A stretch of DNA of 64,000 bases from Celoporthe dispersa (lineage: Eukaryota; Ascomycota; Sordariomycetes; Diaporthales; Cryphonectriaceae), in NCBI GenBank assembly GCA_016584495.1, contig WAID01000003.1, positions 5,412,501-5,476,500 on the forward strand, given 5' to 3'. Each line of letters starts with the position of its first letter. The first letter of the stretch is position 1. Positions 1 through 11,189 of this stretch are shown here, in pieces. Position numbers and translations under genes: made by a program. The notes under the pieces are model-generated. The model did not search any database, was not told where the DNA came from, and was given only the letters and a program-made list of their open reading frames with translations.

Positions 1-3000
1 AAATAATGAAAAGACAAAGCATTTCGGTCCCGAACAGGAAAGGAAAGGAATGGGGGGAGCGGGATGATGATGACCCTCCAGGCCGGCTATCAGCCAACCC
101 TTCCACACCCGGCTTGCTTTCTCACCTCGCGCTTATTCTCTGCAAGGTTTATTGGCCTCTCAGTGCCCCAACGAACGAGCGCCACCGTCGTTGAACCTTG
201 GGGCCTGTAGCACATATGCCGCCTGGTAATATACTGTGCCAGGGACGAGGCTGAGGCCAGTGTGAGAGCCCTACGCCGGCAGGACAAAGGCAAAGGGGAC
301 AAGATGCTTATCGATCCAAAAGTCTCCACGGACTAGCGAAAGTGTCAGATCACCATCTCTTCCAGGTCCTATACAGCTTCTTTGTATCTGCAGTCGGGTT
401 CCTCCTCCTCCGGTTTATCTCGTTTCTGTCTACAGATGTCCACAAGCGAACGCCGCCCCAAAGGATGTTGGCCGGTCGAGCCGTACGGTGATCATGCTCG
501 CGAACGACGCCACAAACCCTAGAGGGAGGGTCCTAGGCCCCATTTCCAAGCACCGGAACCTCGGGCGTAGAGTTTATCTGTAAACATCAAACCACACCCA
601 AGGCTTTTTAACGTTCCATACCATCTCCTGGTCTTCCCACGGGTGGTACGCTTGATTTTTTTTTGATCTTTGACATGACCACGAGCAATTTCTACTCTTT
701 TGACCCTCGAGTGCTTCTTAGGCACAAGTGTGACCAGGGCAGAGAAGTGTTTTTATGGGCTTGACTATAAAGTTCATCAGGCAGGGCCCTCGCGTGGTGG
801 CAGTAGCAGCCATGTCACCTCGTTGGACGTCATTCACGGGGCTTTTTTTTTAGGCCCCCGAATTTTGGTCAAGAGCACCATGCCGATCTCCTGTCATCAC
901 GTTACGCTCTATGCTTGTGTTTATTTGGCATAATCCTGGTGACGCTGGCTCCAACATCACCGCCCCGAGACGGTTGGACAGATTACACTGTCGTCGCACA
1001 ATGTAACCTGTTTTTTTTTTAGTGAAGGACGTGGTTTTGGAGGGGGGGGCTGTTGCCCTAGATCATGTTGGATGGACGGGAGGGCCGTTTTCATGGAACT
1101 TGTGGCACCAGAGGTCGATCATAGAATGTGTGTGTGTGTGTGTGTGTATGTGGCGAGGGATTTGGCAACTACCACCACCAACAACCTGTCCACCTCCAGC
1201 TAACCTCACACCCGCAAGTATCAGGCTGCTGCTATCAAGCGTCAGATCCTCCTTGGTCCCCGCAGGGCTTAAATCTCAGCTTGATCGACGTCACGAAAGA
1301 AGGCTTGGGAGGCCTACCCTGACAATCGAAACCCTCCCCCTCCCTCCCCCCCCCCAATGGAACCCCTCCGAAACGAAAAATGTTCTCCGGCTGCTTCTGT
1401 GCATGATGAACACCAGCTGAGGGCCTGCTGCAAGGCCCGCTGACCACGTCTGTCTGTTCGAGATCTATATCAGGCTGAGTTATCCCTTCCATTGGAGGCC
1501 CGATGACGAGCCGGCCAATCGTCTTACACGACGCCCTCTTTCACCTGCACAGCCTCAAGATGGCTTGGTTTGGCTTGACTGTATGTCCTGTAAATATCCA
1601 CCGCCATATTCATCATCACCAAGTCCCTATGATAGCAAAACGGTGGCAGTGGTTTTGAACTAAAAGTGCGGTCCCTTTTCACACCCCAGCAGCCGGGCTG
1701 GACGCCATCGCGCGCATATGCTGAGCACCTGATCAACCGCCCCTCCTCCTCCTCTCAGGTCGTCCGTCGCGATATGTTACATCGCAGCGGCGAAATTACA
1801 AAGTGAGACCCCACACTGCCGCAAATCCTCCGCGATCCCATCCTGTTATGAAAGAAGAAGAAAGAAAATGAAAGACCCCTTGTCGAACGGCTTCAAGTGC
1901 GAGCGTTTTACTCGGCCGCGTGGGATCAAAAGGATCAGCGCCTAGGTCGACTTCGTTTGCCGCTCCGATCTATTTACGAGGCCTACTGCACACGCGCTGA
2001 AGGGGGAGGCCAGGGGGTGGAGAAGGAGGCGGGAGGCCGGTGGTCTGGGCCTTTTTTTCTCACTCGTGATGTTGTTCATGCGGCGACTTGGGGTGAAGAA
2101 GGAGATGATGATGATAAGGGGAGATCAGCGAGGCTAGGAGAAAGTGTGGGCGAGGGCGGTCTTGATCAGCGGCCTGCGTTGGCTGCACGTCACATCATTC
2201 AATTTCGATTTCTCCTGGGCGGGCTGACTGCTGGTGCTGCTGCAAGACATCATCTGTCATCCCAGAGTAAGATGATTTCAGGGCGCGTAGTCAGCCAACA
2301 AGCCACTCGAAACAAAACTGCCCTATGCAGGTAAGTCCTGGTTTTTTTCCATCCTTTGCGGCAGTCTTGTGCCAGCAGTCCGCTCGACGGGTCAAGAGAC
2401 TCGTCAGGCCCCAGCCAATCGCCCACGAGGTTCCTCGCTTTATGCCTCCCTGACCGATCATCTTGTAGAGGAGATAACTGTCCTTCAGGGGCGCCTTTGA
2501 TCTGTAGTTCGTACCGTGAGACGGCCCCAGGGCGGCGAGACACGTGACGAGCAATGCCGTGCATCGGAATTGCCCCTGCTCCTCCAATGGGACGGCCACT
2601 TCTTTTTTTCTTTCTTTCTCTTTCATCGGGCAAAAGGATGGGTAAAGCAGATCTCCGGTGTTCAAGACGTTCGCTCTCGGCTGAGACATTTGTAGGGTGA
2701 AACGCTGCCAATACCTCTCCGACGTCTAGGAGGCTGCCCCTTCCCACACTCATCCCCCCCCCCTTCGACAAGAAAGCGTGCGCCTTGGCCCTGCGCTCTT
2801 AGCACCGTATTGTGATTTGGCGAGGTGGCCTCGGGTCCAGAGGCTTCAGCTCGCTCCTTGGCTCTGGTCATCAGGTTGCTGATACTTTTGCGGATTTGTC
2901 TGATAACTATATCTGGACGATGGCTCAGAGAGCGTCTGGGATCGGTCAACAATGCTCTTCAAGGGGGGATGAAAGAATGAAGCGGTTTCTCGCAGACACA

Positions 3001-3540
3001 CGTGAGGTGAAGACTGCATATGGGTATTAGCTTCGATCCAAGATTGCCGCAAATTAGATGTGCGAGGCCTTGATGTTAGGTGCTTGGTGACACGACATCG
3101 AAGATGTAGGCTCAAATAGTGTGATGCTGCCTTCAGAAGATTATTGATACCTACGTTGCCCTCCAAGAATCCACCTGTCAGTCGCCAGAGTGTGGAATGG
3201 AACTCATCAGAACCGAAGAAAGGCCAGCACCAGGCCCCCACGTCCACCAGGGCCGCGGGTGTGTCACGCGTTCATCGAGATAGTATTGTCGGAACAAATG
3301 GACCGGTGGACCTTGCGTGAGGTTTGGCTATTGTCTGTCATCTGTATCTCAATTCTCGTACAATAAAGCCTCTCCATGGTGATCCCAGCCGATCAACACC
3401 GCCGGAGTTGCCTCAGAACCGCAGTCGGATATCATTCAGGTCCGCATGGAGCGGCTCTTGTTGGTGCAAGTCTGTCTATATTTTCGTGGGTGTACAGTAT
3501 CTACGTCGGCCATCACGTCGGTTCCTCGTACAAACATCCC
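1..3540. other. Intergenic region, no gene recognised
   Basis: I see no convincing gene here. Open frames on both strands are short, lack ATG starts or are compositionally random, and none resembles a known family. The stretch holds a TG microsatellite near 1127-1147, a C10 run near 1346-1355 and scattered T-runs. It lies beyond the 3' end of CCT8, which is transcribed toward it, so the right edge should contain the CCT8 3' UTR. A non-coding RNA cannot be excluded by eye. Confidence 0.6.
1127..1147. repeat. (TG)n microsatellite
   Basis: About ten uninterrupted TG units are visible, ending in TATG. It lies in non-coding DNA and is likely length-variable. Confidence 0.9.
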
Positions 3541-5426
3541 TCAATCCTCGTCCCAGTTCTAGAGCGGGTTGTTAGTTCTGACGTCTTCATGGGGGCCAAC
3601 AGGAGAGTGAAGTACGAGCGAAGCTCGTGAGCGAGTGCCACAGGTTACTTACCGGGTTCGGTCCTGGGGGCTTGGGACCACCGGCCTGTCTTGCGACAAT
3701 GATCTGGTCGACAGCAAGAACAGTCCTGGCAGCCTCGGTTGCCAGCTTGATCGCCCAGGCCTTGGTAGCCATGAGGTCGAGGATACCAGCATCCTGCGCA
3801 TCCAAGATGCCAGTGTTCTCCCCGTTCTGTCACATAGCTGTCAGCGTGCTGCGGAGCGACGTGGAGCCCACAAACAAAATTAGTGGCCAGCTCACCTCGA
3901 TATCTACGCCAGTAGTCCAGTCGTCCTTGTGATGCGCGCGGTACAGATCAGCCAGCACCGCCGTCGCATCAAGACCGGCACTCTCGGCGATCGTCCTTGG
4001 GACGACTTCGAAAGCCTCACCGTACTTCTTGATAGCGTACTGGGCAAGACCAGGTGTCTTCTCGCCCTGCGCTGATATCTTCTCCACGAGCTGCATCTCT
4101 GTCGCACCAGCCCCGGGCACCAGCCTGGGGTCCTTGGTGATGGCCTTGACGACATTGACACCGTCATCAACAGCCCGTTCAATATCGTCGAGGTGGTTCT
4201 GCGTGGCTCCCCTGAGGACCAGAGTCGCTGTCCGTGTGACCTCGTCCTCCTGTCTGAACACGGTAACACGGTCTCCGCCGATCTCGAGCGTCTCCACAAC
4301 ATCCACGCTGCCCATCTCATCCGGCATCGGGGCACCGAGTCTCGCCAGGGGTGTAGCACCGACCACCCTGCATACTCTTCGGAGGTCAAACTTGCTGAGG
4401 ATCTTGATGACCAGGATGCCGTAGCGGTTGAGGTAGTGCATGGCCAGCTCTCCGACGGTGGAGCCGGCAATCACGACACGCAGGCCGACGTCGTGCAGCT
4501 CCTTGATGGCAGCCTCGAGCTGTGCCTCCTCGCCCTTGGTGAAGTCGAGCATCTCCTTCGCGTTGTGCAACAGGACGGTACCCTTGGTCTCGGTCTGGCT
4601 GACGTCGATGGCGCATGAGAAGACGCCGACCTTGCCTTTTTCGCCTTCTTGATGGTCCCGTTGGGCTCCTTGGGGAAGACCATGCCCTTGACGACACGGC
4701 TCTGCTCCAAGCTCCCGCCCATGATCTTCACTACCCTGATGTTGTCGACGTTGAAGGCAGCGGGGTTCTTGGGAAGCACGGCGAGGATAGCCTCAGCGAC
4801 CAGGTCGGCCAGGAATTCCTCGTTGCCGTTCTGCTTGGCTGCTATGACGGTCCGCAGGGCCTTGCTCATCTCCGCCTGTGACCTCAGGTCCTCGATCTTG
4901 TCGCACTCCAGTTCTTCCAGTGCCTCTAGCGCAACCTTCTGCGCACGCTCGTAGCCCGTCACGATATCGGAGGTCTTTAAGCCCATACGGAGCAGGTCCT
5001 CAGCCTTCTTGAGCAGCTCACCAGCGAGAACAATAACCAGGTTCGTGGCATCGCCCATCTCCGAGTCCTGCTGCTGGCTGGCCATGACCAGGAGCTTGGC
5101 GGCGGGGTGGACGACGTCGAGCTCGCGGAGGATGGTGGCGGCATCAGAGGTCAGGATCATCTTCTGGAGGTGGTTGATGACGATCTTGTTGCGTCCATAG
5201 GGGCCAAGAGAGGTCTGAACGGTCGAGGATATGGCGCGACAAGCGTCAATGTTCCGCAGGACGGCTCCATCCTCGGAGTCGTAGCTAAGAGCGAGGTGGT
5301 CCGGGTGAGCATATGCGCATGACGAAGCACACAACCTGGAAGATCAAGAGGAGGGGTGCAGACATACTTGTTGTAGCCCTGCTTGAACAGGCCAGCATTT
5401 GGCGCGTTGGGAATATTGAGCGACAT
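3541..5426 (-). CDS. CCT8: T-complex protein 1 subunit theta (CCT8), with one apparent frameshift
   Basis: This is the theta subunit of the cytosolic TRiC/CCT chaperonin, the ATP-driven ring complex that folds actin, tubulin and other proteins. I read four coding exons on the minus strand: 5426-5368, 5284-3896, 3826-3653 and 3558-3541, all with GT-AG introns of 69-94 bp. The start reads MSLNIPNAPNAGLFKQGYN, matching the CCT8 N-terminus, and the last 18-nt exon encodes NWDED-stop, a typical CCT8 tail. Group II chaperonin motifs are visible: GPYGRNK, MGDATNLV, GRNKIVINH, LRGATQNHLDDIERA and GAGATE. The frame breaks in a T5 run (4637-4641 on the plus strand). Adding one base there joins GTIKKAKK to KVGVFSCAIDV and gives about 546 aa, close to the family length. 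The exons sum to 1640 nt, one short of a multiple of three, which agrees. CCT8 is essential in yeast, so an assembly error is more likely than a real null. It is divergent from the INO80F-like gene. Confidence 0.93.
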
Positions 5427-5966
5427 CTTGTAAGGCTGGTCACGAGTCGCGCGTGCAAATGCTGGGTCCTCGTTCTGGTCCTCGTGATAGAGATGGAAGG
5501 AGGAGGAGGAGGAGGTGGTGGTGGTGGTGGTGGTGGTGGGCGGCGGGCGTGGTAGACTCGGCCGTGGACGTGTTTTACGTGGGGTAGCTCTCAAAAATGT
5601 TCAGCCCCTGCCAGCCTGCCCTGCCTGTCCTGCCAACCAGCCTGCTGTTAGGGGCGAAGGTCCTTCTGCAGGTGGCCCGGGCGTTGAGCTTGGGGGAGAG
5701 AGGGGGGGGGTGTGGCCTTCAGCCTCAACCTTGTCCAAGGAGGGTCACCAGGGGTTCTGGCCGCCCGTCATCAGGATGGTCTATCATGTTGATCAATCTT
5801 CCTCAGCTCCCACGACGAAACTCTGGCTGATTTACCTTCCTCGTCTTGCGTACACGACAACCTCCACCATCTCTTTTCCCATTGACTCCCCAATTCTCGA
5901 TCTCTCAACAACACGCCACACCTTTCAGCACCCCGATAGTGACGAGTAATCGGTTCCCAATCCAAG
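5427..5966. promoter_or_regulatory. Divergent promoter region between CCT8 and the INO80F-like gene
   Basis: This 540-bp gap separates two head-to-head start codons, so it should contain both promoters and 5' UTRs. A GGA/GGT triplet tract lies at about 5496-5539. No sharp TATA box was identified. The right part is pyrimidine-rich, as fungal leaders often are. Confidence 0.5.
5496..5539. repeat. GGA/GGT triplet microsatellite
   Basis: A run of GGA units passes directly into a run of GGT units. It lies in the presumed 5' UTR or promoter of CCT8, about 70 bp upstream of its start codon. Confidence 0.85.
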
Positions 5967-7298
5967 ATGGCTCCCTCCTCATGTGAGTACAGCAGTTCAC
6001 AGCAACTCCACATTTCCCATCATTGTCGACGCGGGTTCCACCTCCCGCCAGCCCTTTGCCCTTTGTGACTTGACTCCCATCTCTCCCATCTCTCCCTTTT
6101 TTTTTTCTTTTCTTCTTTTGGACACCCGACATTCTCATCATCATCACCACCATCATCATCGTCATCCTGCTACGCGAGGCCACCCTGTCGCACGCCTCTT
6201 CCTCTACAATGGTGCACAAACTAGGCCGCAGGGCTAACAATGGCGAATCCTCGATAGCAATACCGCCCGCGCTTCCTCCCTCGGTCGAGGAGGCCTACCG
6301 CCGGAAGTGTCTGCAGCTCAAGCGGCGCACAAACGAGGTTGAGGGAGGACAACGAGGCCGCGCGCCTCCGCCTGCTCCGCCTGCGCCGCGGCGTCGAGAA
6401 GCTCCGTCTCGAGCGCGCCTTCCTGCTGGACCAGCTGGCCAAGCGCACCAGCACCAACGTCGAGGACTCCGACGGCAGCCCGAGCCCGCCACCGACAGTA
6501 CGTGATGAAGCAAACGAACACAATGGCCCTCTTGCCCATGCTCATGCTCATTCACCCTCACCTGCTCCTGCCCCTCCCCTGCGCGCACCATCATCTACCA
6601 CCTCTGCTGGACGCCGGTCACGACCTCGCAAATCTGGATCTGCTGCTGCTGGTTCTGCTTCCGGTACTAACCATGCTCTCCCCCTCCGCCAACAGCCCCA
6701 GGACAAACCGCTGCGCAGCAAGCGTGGCCACCGCAAGCCGTCTGTCGTTGCCGCCCTGGAGTCCGGCACCAACGGACCTCCGCCCACCTTCATCAACCAG
6801 AACACGCAAAATCTGTCGCCTTCTTCCGACGTGTTCTCCCACTCCGCCACGGCCGGCGAGGCCGGCTCCAGCAGCCAACAGCCCAAGGAGTCGACCGCCC
6901 AGCGCGCAAACGGCGTGAGCGGCAGTGGCGGCACCAGCAAGTCCGCTAAAAGCAACCCGCCAGCGCATTCGAGCTCTACTGCGCTGACCACCCGCGCCGC
7001 TGCCCTGGAGTCGAAAGAGGAGGATGTGACTGTGGAGGAAGAGCTGACCCGCAGCTGGAAAGAGCTTCCCCAGAGCCAGAAGGACGAGTACACAGCCAAG
7101 GAGAAGGAGGCCGCTGTGGACAAGGACAAGGACAAGGACAAGGACACGGACAAGGACACGGACACGGATAAGGATAAGGACAAGGACAAGGACAAGGCCG
7201 AAGAGAAGACCAAAGCCACGACGCCTGCAGCTGCTGATTCACCAGCTGAGGACACACCTGCTCGAGATGACGATGTCGAGATGGAAAACGAGGACTAG
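5967..7298 (+). CDS. INO80 complex subunit F-like protein, with one apparent frameshift
   Basis: Likely a chromatin-remodelling INO80 complex subunit of the INO80F/TFPT/Nhp10-like kind. Exons read 5967-5982, 6225-6497 and 6696-7298, with introns of 242 and 198 bp. The first exon encodes MAPSS; an alternative start lies at 6209. The diagnostic part is a coiled-coil segment, VEEAYRRKCLQLKRR followed by EDNEAARLRLLRLRRGVEKL, then AFLLDQLAKRTS and NVEDSDGSPSPPPT. These two halves are in different frames. Removing one base from the GGG at 6343-6345 joins them as NEVE-EDNEAA. The exons then sum to 891 nt (296 aa). The C-terminal half has a segment SWKELPQSQKDEYTAKEKEA reminiscent of an HMG-box helix, then a lysine/aspartate repeat (about 7117-7197) and an acidic end. 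The family call comes from recognising the coiled-coil pattern and was not searched. It converges with RMD1. Confidence 0.75.
7117..7197 (+). repeat. Coding minisatellite encoding Lys-Asp repeats
   Basis: Tandem GACAAG and GACACG units encode alternating D-K with a few D-T. The tract lies in the C-terminal part of the INO80F-like protein and is likely length-polymorphic without changing the frame, because the unit is 6 bp. Confidence 0.85.
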
Positions 7299-7985
7299 TG
7301 ATGACCTGAACATCTCCCCTGGTCCTGATTGAGAAGGTGGTGTCTTGGCGTTTGGGTCGGACGGGTTTGGTTTTGAGAAAAGTATACCTCTGCGTTCAAT
7401 ATACATAATGAGTTCTGGTCATGCTATTTAATAAGGTCATATGATGTTTGATCCCAGTACATCATGTGTCTTGTGCTATAACCGTGACACTCAGCAAAGT
7501 TAAGTGCCCTATTTACGAGGCCCATAAAGCAAGTACGAGCACACACAAGAGAGAGAGAGCGTGAGAGAGAGTACAGCCAGTGCCACCAAACATAAGTAGT
7601 AAATTGACGCGGGTATCCTAAGCATATATGTGCAAAGCCTCCATGTCCTCTAGTCAAGGCCCGGCTGATGCAGTACTGTATGTCTCCGCTCTGCAATCTG
7701 CTTGTCCTGTTGTTCCGCAGAGCACCTCCCCCCCTTATCTACAAGGTACGTAGCTATGCTCAACGTATTCAAAGCGATGCAGTCCCTGCTCAAAACAACC
7801 CAGCCAAACGATGCTGATATGATCCCACCTGACCCTGAGCTCCTGAAAACATATCCTGAGGCCTTCTGGTAACGCGCCTGATAGTAATGTATGTGTGTGC
7901 ATGTGCGTTGGCATCACATCCTCGCTGGGTTTGTCGGTCTCGACGGGCCAGTCAGACAGTCAAGACCCGAGGTCCCTTGACCAGA
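7299..7985. other. Convergent 3' intergenic region
   Basis: The INO80F-like gene (+) and RMD1 (-) converge here, so this should hold both 3' UTRs and poly(A) sites. A GA-rich tract lies near 7548-7572. No further gene was recognised. Confidence 0.6.
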
Positions 7986-9586
7986 TTACTCCACCCAGTA
8001 CATGTCAACGAAGATATTTATGGCGGCCACGATGATCTCAGCAGCGATGAGGACAATAACTGGATGCACAAGTCAGTATTCCCAATCTCCGCAGGGCGGT
8101 AAGTGTAATGAGGATCACCCACCAATCCACTCCAGTTTCTCCCCGTGGCCGTGGCTCAGCTCGCTCTTCAACATGGCCAAGAGATCACCAATGACATCCA
8201 TCCTGTCTGTCAACACCTTGACCCTCGAGTCCATCTCGAGGTACTTGCGCACAGCCTGATACACGGGCTCAAGCTGTGGCTCAACCCAGAACAGCTCGGG
8301 CGTGTCCAGAATCGACCCGCCGAGGTGGATGTTCAGCTTCAGGATGAACAGCTCGCCGATCTGCATATGTATCTGCTTGCGGCTCAGCGCGATCTTGCCC
8401 GTCAGCGCGATCTCGGTCGGGATGTCCTTGCACGCATCGATGGTAGTATCCATCAGGTCCTCAAACAGGGACGTCTTGGTGCTCTGTGCTAGGGCGTGCG
8501 AGATGGCTAGCTTCACGCGGTAGTTGTTCTTATCCCGCAGCGCGATGAAGTCGTTGTAGATGCGCGCCTGGTACTCGCGGGTGTAGTAGAAGTTGAAGTA
8601 TTCGACCTCGACGTCGTCCGGGCCCAGCTTCTCCACCTCGAACTTGGAGATCTCCTTCAGGAAGCGAGTCTCCTGCTGAAGCGTCATGCCCCATATCACA
8701 ACGACGCCGTACTCGAAGAGGAAGACCTCTGGTGTGTGGACCTCGATGTCGAAGTCGGCGGCCTCCACCAGCGTGCCGTCTTCGCCCCTCTCCGGGCCGA
8801 AGGCGTCCGCCTGGCTGTCGTACCCTCCCTCCTCTCGGATCTGGTTTTCGTGCCGCAGATCTATGAGGTCCTGCTGAGGGTACCCGGCGTCCGCGGCCGT
8901 GGCCGTCGAGTACTCGCCCGTCGAATGTCTTCTCTCGTACGGGTGTACTGGGCTGGAGTGGATCCCCGCCTGGCGCTGCGCGTGTCCCATCTCCACCTGC
9001 TTGCTGTTGTAGTTGTACGGCGTGTATATGCACTCGTCGATCAGCTTGGGGTTTGCCCCCTTCGTCTTGCCGCGCGAGCCCTTGAGGAACCTCATCAGGC
9101 CGTCCATCTCATACTTGTTCGCCGTGCTGTACGCAGTCACCCTCGGCAGCCGCGTCCGGTCCGCCTTGCCCAGACGTGCCGCGTCCCTCCGCGCTGTGGG
9201 GTCCTTGATCCGTGTGTACTGCGAGTACACATCCCTCCCGCTTTCCTCGTCGGGCCCGTCCTCGTCCAGCTCCGGGTTGGGCAGCAGCTTTAGCTTCTGC
9301 GCGTTCTTGGTCGACCGCTGTGGGCCGATCTTGGCTGCCGGGTTCGCCGGGAGGGCATTCACGATGGCGCCGCCGCTGCCAGCGCTGTGTCTCCGCCGCA
9401 TCTTGGACAGCGCCGCCGAGGTGGATGCGGAGCTCGAGGTGCCGGCTGAGGCTGTGGGGGGGAGTTGTCGCCGTCGGGCTCGATCGTCTTGGTCACCGGG
9501 TTGGCGTTGAAGGTGACTGTCCGCGAGGGCTTGAGACGGCTACTCTCCGCGGTCGGGAGGAGTGGGGACGTCTCTGCTGTAGACAT
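7986..9586 (-). CDS. RMD1: RMD1/Sif2 family DUF155 membrane protein, with one apparent frameshift
   Basis: A member of the RMD1/RMND1 (DUF155) family, which in yeast is linked to meiotic nuclear division and sporulation and in animals to mitochondrial translation; the molecular activity is poorly known. Two coding exons are read: 9586-8123 and 8059-7986, with a 63-bp intron. The N-terminus begins MSTAETSPLLPT and continues RLKPSRTVTFNANPVTKTIEPDG. A G7 run on the plus strand (9456-9462) breaks the frame. One added base joins NSPP to the serine-rich TASAGTSSSAS and KMRRRHSAG, giving about 512 aa, and the exon sum (1538 nt) is one short of a multiple of three. The DUF155 core includes VFLFEYGVVVIWGMT and EISKFEVEKLGPDDVEVE. 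The second exon supplies a hydrophobic tail segment, WIVIVLIAAEIIVAAINIFV, so the protein is probably anchored at its C-terminus. Confidence 0.88.
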
Positions 9587-11189
9587 TTCGAGGAAGCAGG
9601 TAGAGAGGGTGTTATAAGAGAGCGTCGCCTGTCGAGGCAGCTTATGCCGGAGAATGGGTCTGGGGGATGTGACTGGTCCCGTTACCAGGAGGACAGGGCA
9701 CGGCAGGTGATGAACAGCCGCGAACGACTACAGTTCCTGGTCCGTGCTGCCAGGTAAGAGGGTTGTAATAGTGGGTTGGCAGAGGTTGGAAAGGGGCACT
9801 CTATGCCCAATTGCCGCAGGTGGATCGTTGAGGGGGGGAGAAAAGGCTACCGAGATAATGCTGTCAACTCTGGGGCCATCTCTATGGTCTTTTTTAAAAA
9901 AGAACACCAAAGCATGCGGCCTCTGGTTCGAGGCCGAAGTAAGTAGTAAGTGGCCGCAGGTGAGGACTGAAGGAAGCTCGCCAGCGCTCAATGACGTTAG
10001 AAGATCGAAACACTGCCCAACCGGTCCAAAAGTCATATGTACACAGGGGCGGGGAGAGGGCCGGGGAGGGGGGGGTTGGTTGTTCCCTGCTCCGTGTCTG
10101 AACTGTGTGCTTCACAGACTCTCTACATAGTAGATACAGCAAAGAATCTCCTGAAAAGTCAAATAACAGGATAATACTAGTATCAAGCAGAGCAATCTGT
10201 GTCGAGTGCCATTTACATACATTCTCGACATTCCCATGCTTCTCCCCTGTGGGCAGTTTCCACCTGCCCCTTTTCTTTCCGATGTTGTTCCAGGGACCAC
10301 ATAATGGACTCTTTTATTTTCCATACAGGTTATCTCCCAACATTGATTACATAAGGACTTTTTCTTTTTCTTTTATTCTTTGGATCATTGAAACTGTATT
10401 TACATACCTGTTCATCAGGCGATTCCACGGAATTCCCTACCTGTGATCCATTGCGGGTTCTTAGCTGTGGTATCGAAGCTGTGGTGACCATACTGCTTAT
10501 TCGCACTGGGGATCATCAGCTCCGAAAAAGAAAGAAAGAAAAAAAAAAAGACGATTGCTAAATGCAGCTACGGAGACGTGGAGCAGGCCTAACCCTGGTC
10601 ATGTCTTACTTAGTCCGCGAATGCTTACCTGGGTTTGTACTGAGCACCCCTGATGTCGCCTAAATTTAGTGGTCTCCAAAGTACTGCATACAATCATCGA
10701 CCGGACGTGGTGCCTTATTTTTGATTCCACGGTACGAACTGGTTGCATTGCCTAGGGATGAACAGCTCGCCAAGATATATCTGACTAGGATCTACAAGAA
10801 ATAGCAGACTCTTGCAGCCTTGCTTACATGACTATCAACAATCTCCCTTCTCTACATTGTATGCGAGGTGTGTGATAAGCTTCATCAATGTACTACTATG
10901 CACTCCCACAACCGCACGTCTTTGTTCGCGTTGATGACTTCGATTTGTTTCTTTCTCTCCTGTCTCCTCGTTCATCCACATATAGATGTCCAAAAATACT
11001 AAAAAGTTGGTAGCAGGATACCGGGTGATCTCACATGCGCGCACTTCGTAATTCCTGGCCAGTGCCAACCATCGCTAGAGTCTATCCCTAGGGTTGGTGT
11101 GGGATGCCCCGTGCATGTGTAACGGCGTCCACGTCTTCATCATCCACTTCGACGTGCTTCCCTCTCCCCCGCATAGTTAGGTCTGCCAA
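9587..11189. other. Intergenic region, RMD1 promoter side
   Basis: No gene was recognised. The left end should hold the RMD1 promoter and 5' UTR, and the right end the 3' UTR of the oxidoreductase. The middle (about 10100-11000) is more AT-rich than flanking coding DNA. A short Tn-An palindrome lies at 9888-9903. Confidence 0.6.
9888..9903. repeat. 16-bp T6A6 palindrome
   Basis: TC followed by six T, six A and GA forms a perfect palindrome. Larger versions of the same pattern occur at 49403-49434 and 53959-53980. Confidence 0.8.

Noticed and set aside
519..725. A short, very basic minus-strand frame near the left end
   Set aside because: It lacks an ATG (starts at GTG) and resembles no family.
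2250..2771. A 173-codon minus-strand frame
   Set aside because: Composition is random, several overlapping frames are equally open, and no motif is recognisable.
6502..6695. Open frame through the second INO80F intron
   Set aside because: The segment begins with GTACGT and ends in CCAACAG, separates PPPT from PQDKPLRSKRGH, and has low-complexity translation; it is read as an intron.
9914..9938. GGTTCGAGGCC resembling a tRNA B box
   Set aside because: It is part of a GCCTC/GAGGC hairpin; no A box or acceptor stem is nearby.
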